This document shows, in pieces, positions 23,558-25,715 of a stretch of DNA of 25,715 nucleotides. Below the pieces are notes generated by a model. It did no database searches and had not been told where the DNA came from. It worked only from the letters and a program-made list of their open reading frames with translations. The position numbers were made by a program, and so were the translations under genes. The stretch lies in assembly GCA_020026355.1 (NCBI GenBank), contig JAHHQP010000026.1:1-25715 (forward strand), written 5' to 3'. Position 1 is the first letter of the stretch, and every line of letters begins with the position of its first letter. This DNA comes from Bacteroidales bacterium. GTDB taxonomy: Bacteria > Bacteroidota > Bacteroidia > Bacteroidales > UBA932.

Positions 23558-24649
23558 ATGAAAATAGCCGTGATCGGAGCTGCGTCCGGCCAGCTTCCTC
23601 TGTGCCTCAAGGCTCGTGAAGCCGGATATGAAACCATCTGTTTCGCTTGGGAGAAAGGGGCTGTTTGCAAGGAGGTGGTCGATCGTTTCTACCCGGTTTC
23701 TGTATTGGAGAAGGACAGGATCGTCGAGCTCTGCCGTCAGGAACAGGTCAATGGGGTCGTGACGAACGCCTCTGATCTGCTGGCGGAAATCTGTGCCTAT
23801 GTCTCCGGTAAGCTAGGATTGCACGGCAATGATCATGAGGCGATAAGGCACATCCTGGACAAGAACTATGTCCGGGCGCATACGGAGGGAATCGAAGGAC
23901 TGGGGCAGGTACGGCATCTGCTCTATGAAGGCCAGGCGCCGGAGTTCTATCCTTGTGTCGTGAAACCGGATTCCGGATCTTCGAAGCAGGGAGTCTCCTT
24001 CGTGCAGAACCGGGAAGGCTTCGAGGAGGCCCTGGCTTATGCTTCGGCCGTCAGCGATCATGTGCTGGTCGAGGAATATATCGAGGGCAGGGAAATTTCC
24101 GTGGAATCCCTTTCCTATGAGGGAAGACATCAGGTCCTCCAGGTGACGGACAAGGACAGCAGCGGCTATCCTCATTTCGTGGAACTGGGCCATCATCAGC
24201 CGGCAGAACTGCCGCAGGGCCTTCGGGAGCGCATCGATAAAGTGGTCCCGGCGATCCTGGATCGGCTGGATTTCCGGAACGGAGCCAGTCATGTTGAATT
24301 CAGAATCTCCCCTCAGAACGAACTCTTCCTGATCGAGGTGAATCCTCGTGGTGGAGGCGATCATATTTCAGACCGTCTGGTGGAACTCAGTACCGGCTAC
24401 GATTATCTGAAAGCGATGATCGAGGTGGCTGCCGGCTGTTATCGTCCGGAGCAGATCGGACATCGTGCTTACGCCGGAATCTATTATCTGTGCCGGCAGA
24501 ATGAAGGGGTTCTTCCTTTGTTCCAGGCCGAGGACACTTGTCCGTGGCTGGTGGAGAAGCAGGTCGGTGACGGAGAACTTACCGAGGCGTCGGGCAATTA
24601 TGATCGGAACGGTTATCTGATCTATTCATCTGACCGGAAAATCAAATGA
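23558..24649 (+). CDS. ATP-grasp carboxylate-amine ligase 2
   Basis: The product is 363 residues from ATG 23558. The N-terminal domain starts MKIAVIGAASGQLPLCLKA, the ATP-binding core has CVVKPDSGSSKQGVSFV (133-149, Lys136) and VLVEEYIEGREISVES (169-184), and the catalytic end has Glu247 in HVEFRI and Glu260/Asn262 in LIEVNPRGGGD. It is complete but clearly different from ligase 1, so it is not a recent duplication. A TTG at 23546 in the same frame is a possible start four codons earlier. It lies 18 bases after the SDR and 7 before the glycosyltransferase. By family it forms amide bonds from a carboxylate and an amine; substrate is inferred only from context. Confidence 0.85.
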   Translation: MKIAVIGAASGQLPLCLKAREAGYETICFAWEKGAVCKEVVDRFYPVSVLEKDRIVELCRQEQVNGVVTNASDLLAEICAYVSGKLGLHGNDHEAIRHILDKNYVRAHTEGIEGLGQVRHLLYEGQAPEFYPCVVKPDSGSSKQGVSFVQNREGFEEALAYASAVSDHVLVEEYIEGREISVESLSYEGRHQVLQVTDKDSSGYPHFVELGHHQPAELPQGLRERIDKVVPAILDRLDFRNGASHVEFRISPQNELFLIEVNPRGGGDHISDRLVELSTGYDYLKAMIEVAAGCYRPEQIGHRAYAGIYYLCRQNEGVLPLFQAEDTCPWLVEKQVGDGELTEASGNYDRNGYLIYSSDRKIK

Positions 24650-24656
24650 AAGACTT

Positions 24657-25628
24657 ATGGAAAGTAAAGACAAACAGGAGCAGGAGCTGATGGTGACCGT
24701 GCAGTGTCTGGTCTACAATCATGAAACTTATCTGAGGGAGTGTCTGGACGGGCTTGTCGGACAACGGACAGATTTCCGTTTCGAAGTGCTCGTTCATGAG
24801 GATGTCTCCACGGATGGAAGTGCTGCGATTGTCCGGGAGTATGCGGAAAGGTATCCGGAGATCATCCGTCCGATCTTCGAGACCGAGAATCAGTACTCGA
24901 AACAGGACGGCTCGCTCGGACGGATCGTCGATGCGGCGACCCATGGTCGGTACATCGCTTTCTGTGAAGGAGATGATTACTGGACAGATCCATTGAAATT
25001 GCAGAAGGAAGTGGACTTCCTGGAAGCCCATCCGGAATGTGGTATGGTTCATACTTCCGCTCAGGTCTGGGAGGAAGGCAGCGGTCGGTTCCGGGAGGAA
25101 CTTTTCGGACGGGAGGGTGTGAACTTCCAGTCGCTGCTCGTCTGGTCTCCGATCACGGCTTTGACCGTCATGTGTCGTCGGAGTCTCTATACGGAAGCCA
25201 GAAGCAGTTTTGAGCCGGAGGTGGTCAGAACCTGGATGATGGGGGACTATCCGCTGTGGCTCTGGATCGCAGCCCACTCTTCCGTCGGTTTCCTTCCGGA
25301 ACCTACTGGAGTCTATCGCTTCCTGGCAGAGAGCGCATCCCATTCTACCGATCATGCCCGGGTGATGAAGTTCGCTTTCAATGCTTATGAGATTTCCCGC
25401 TATTTCGCTGACCGTTATCTGAAAGGAAGAAAAGCGTGGTGGAACTATGTCAATGCCCGTTTCAGTCATCTGTACCATCAGGTCAAGCATGATCATTTCG
25501 CCATGCTGGGGACCTTGCTGCGGTATTTCCGTCAGGATTTCGGGCGGATGTCCTTCAAGAACAGGCTCCGAGTCCTGAAATCGGAGTTCAAGGTGAGGAC
25601 CAAGCCGGAACGTTATGACCGGCATTGA
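24657..25628 (+). CDS. Glycosyltransferase family 2
   Basis: The product has 323 residues and a GT-A fold. MVTVQCLVYNHETYLRECLDGL (12-33) is the nucleotide-binding start, HEDVSTDGS (47-55) and the metal-binding EGDDYWTDPLKLQKEVDFLE (104-123) are typical of bacterial GT2 enzymes. No membrane helix is seen, so it acts at the inner face of the cytoplasmic membrane. It probably transfers one sugar of the repeat unit, possibly the modified amino sugar made by the preceding genes, onto the lipid-linked chain; donor and acceptor cannot be read. The start at 24657 lies 7 bases after ligase 2, and the gene is the last in the window. A long palindrome follows its stop. Confidence 0.9.
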   Translation: MESKDKQEQELMVTVQCLVYNHETYLRECLDGLVGQRTDFRFEVLVHEDVSTDGSAAIVREYAERYPEIIRPIFETENQYSKQDGSLGRIVDAATHGRYIAFCEGDDYWTDPLKLQKEVDFLEAHPECGMVHTSAQVWEEGSGRFREELFGREGVNFQSLLVWSPITALTVMCRRSLYTEARSSFEPEVVRTWMMGDYPLWLWIAAHSSVGFLPEPTGVYRFLAESASHSTDHARVMKFAFNAYEISRYFADRYLKGRKAWWNYVNARFSHLYHQVKHDHFAMLGTLLRYFRQDFGRMSFKNRLRVLKSEFKVRTKPERYDRH

Positions 25629-25649
25629 GTCTTTCCGATGTCGGAAGCG

Positions 25650-25715
25650 CATGAAAAAAAGAGGGTGACTCAAAAGTTCAAAAATATGAACTTAGAGTTT
25701 CCCTTTTTCATCATG
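25650..25715. repeat. Large imperfect palindrome at the right edge
   Basis: The core AAGTTCA (25674-25680) and TGAACTT (25687-25693) pair perfectly around AAAATA. The stem continues outward with GACTC/GAGTT, GGG/CCC, the A-run/T5 and CATG at both ends, with small bulges. GAGGGTGACTCAAAAGTT recalls terminal repeats of Bacteroidota insertion sequences. It could also be a terminator for the glycosyltransferase, since CCCTTTTT follows the core stem. The edge cuts off the context. Confidence 0.45.

Noticed and set aside
25633..25646. TTCCGA-TG-TCGGAA palindrome as a terminator
   Set aside because: The loop is too tight and no T-run follows.
24642..25673. 343-aa minus-strand ORF opposite the GT2 gene
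   Set aside because: The plus strand has full GT2 motifs and operon spacing; the minus frame has none.
1..25715. CRISPR arrays, rRNA and tRNA genes
   Set aside because: No regularly spaced repeats, rRNA-like blocks or tRNA cloverleafs were seen by eye; a tRNA scan could not be run.

Overview
The window is a chromosomal segment of a Bacteroidales (Bacteroidota) bacterium. Several start sites are preceded by the Bacteroidota -7 box TAnnTTTG, in two cases with a TTG-type -33 element 19-20 nt upstream. The gene families also fit: a Bacteroides-type Wzi, a tyrosine kinase with a Tyr/Gly tail, a PHP-type CpsB phosphatase, and a Panacea-domain antitoxin. Genus cannot be fixed by eye. Most of the window is moderately GC-rich, but about the first 2 kb is clearly AT-rich and holds partial, frameshifted or start-less ORFs, so it looks like decaying acquired DNA.

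Layout: (1) 1-2000, AT-rich: a 5'-truncated unknown gene with a strong terminator, an unknown minus-strand gene split by an apparent single-base frameshift, and a start-less ORF remnant. (2) 2073-2978, minus: an aldose 1-epimerase-like gene with its own promoter and terminator. (3) 3088-5471: an unknown 285-aa minus-strand gene divergent from a two-gene toxin-antitoxin operon (MqsR-like toxin, then an antitoxin with an HTH and a Panacea/DUF4065 domain). A 10-bp inverted repeat in the divergent spacer is a candidate operator. (4) 5552-8672: a Wzi-family outer-membrane protein and an NhaC-family antiporter, ending at a strong terminator. (5) 8739-9862, minus: what appears to have been a choloylglycine hydrolase / outer-membrane protein / Blc lipocalin operon. 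A deletion has joined the start of the first gene to the end of the second out of frame, while the promoter and the lipocalin remain. (6) 10149-12964: a GH20 beta-hexosaminidase with a terminator, then a class I PLP aminotransferase whose stop codon overlaps that of the convergent ugd. (7) 12961-25628: a surface-polysaccharide locus. A minus-strand pair (wbuC, ugd) diverges from cpsB-like phosphatase and wzc-like kinase genes. These are followed by a tightly packed operon: rfbA, rfbB, a VioA-like aminotransferase, ATP-grasp ligase 1, an extended SDR, ATP-grasp ligase 2 and a GT2 glycosyltransferase. The window ends in a large imperfect palindrome.

How the genes work together: RfbA and RfbB make dTDP-4-keto-6-deoxyglucose. 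The VioA-like transaminase would convert it to dTDP-4-amino-4,6-dideoxyglucose (dTDP-Qui4N). No rfbC/rfbD (rhamnose branch) and no obvious N-acetyltransferase follow. Instead, two different ATP-grasp carboxylate-amine ligases flank an SDR. The most interesting hypothesis from this window is that this module adds an amino acid, a short peptide-like group or another carboxylic acid to the sugar amine by ATP-dependent amide formation. Ugd would supply UDP-glucuronate, Wzc/CpsB would control chain assembly and export, and Wzi would hold the polymer at the surface. No Wza, Wzx, Wzy or initiating transferase is visible; they probably lie beyond the right edge or elsewhere.
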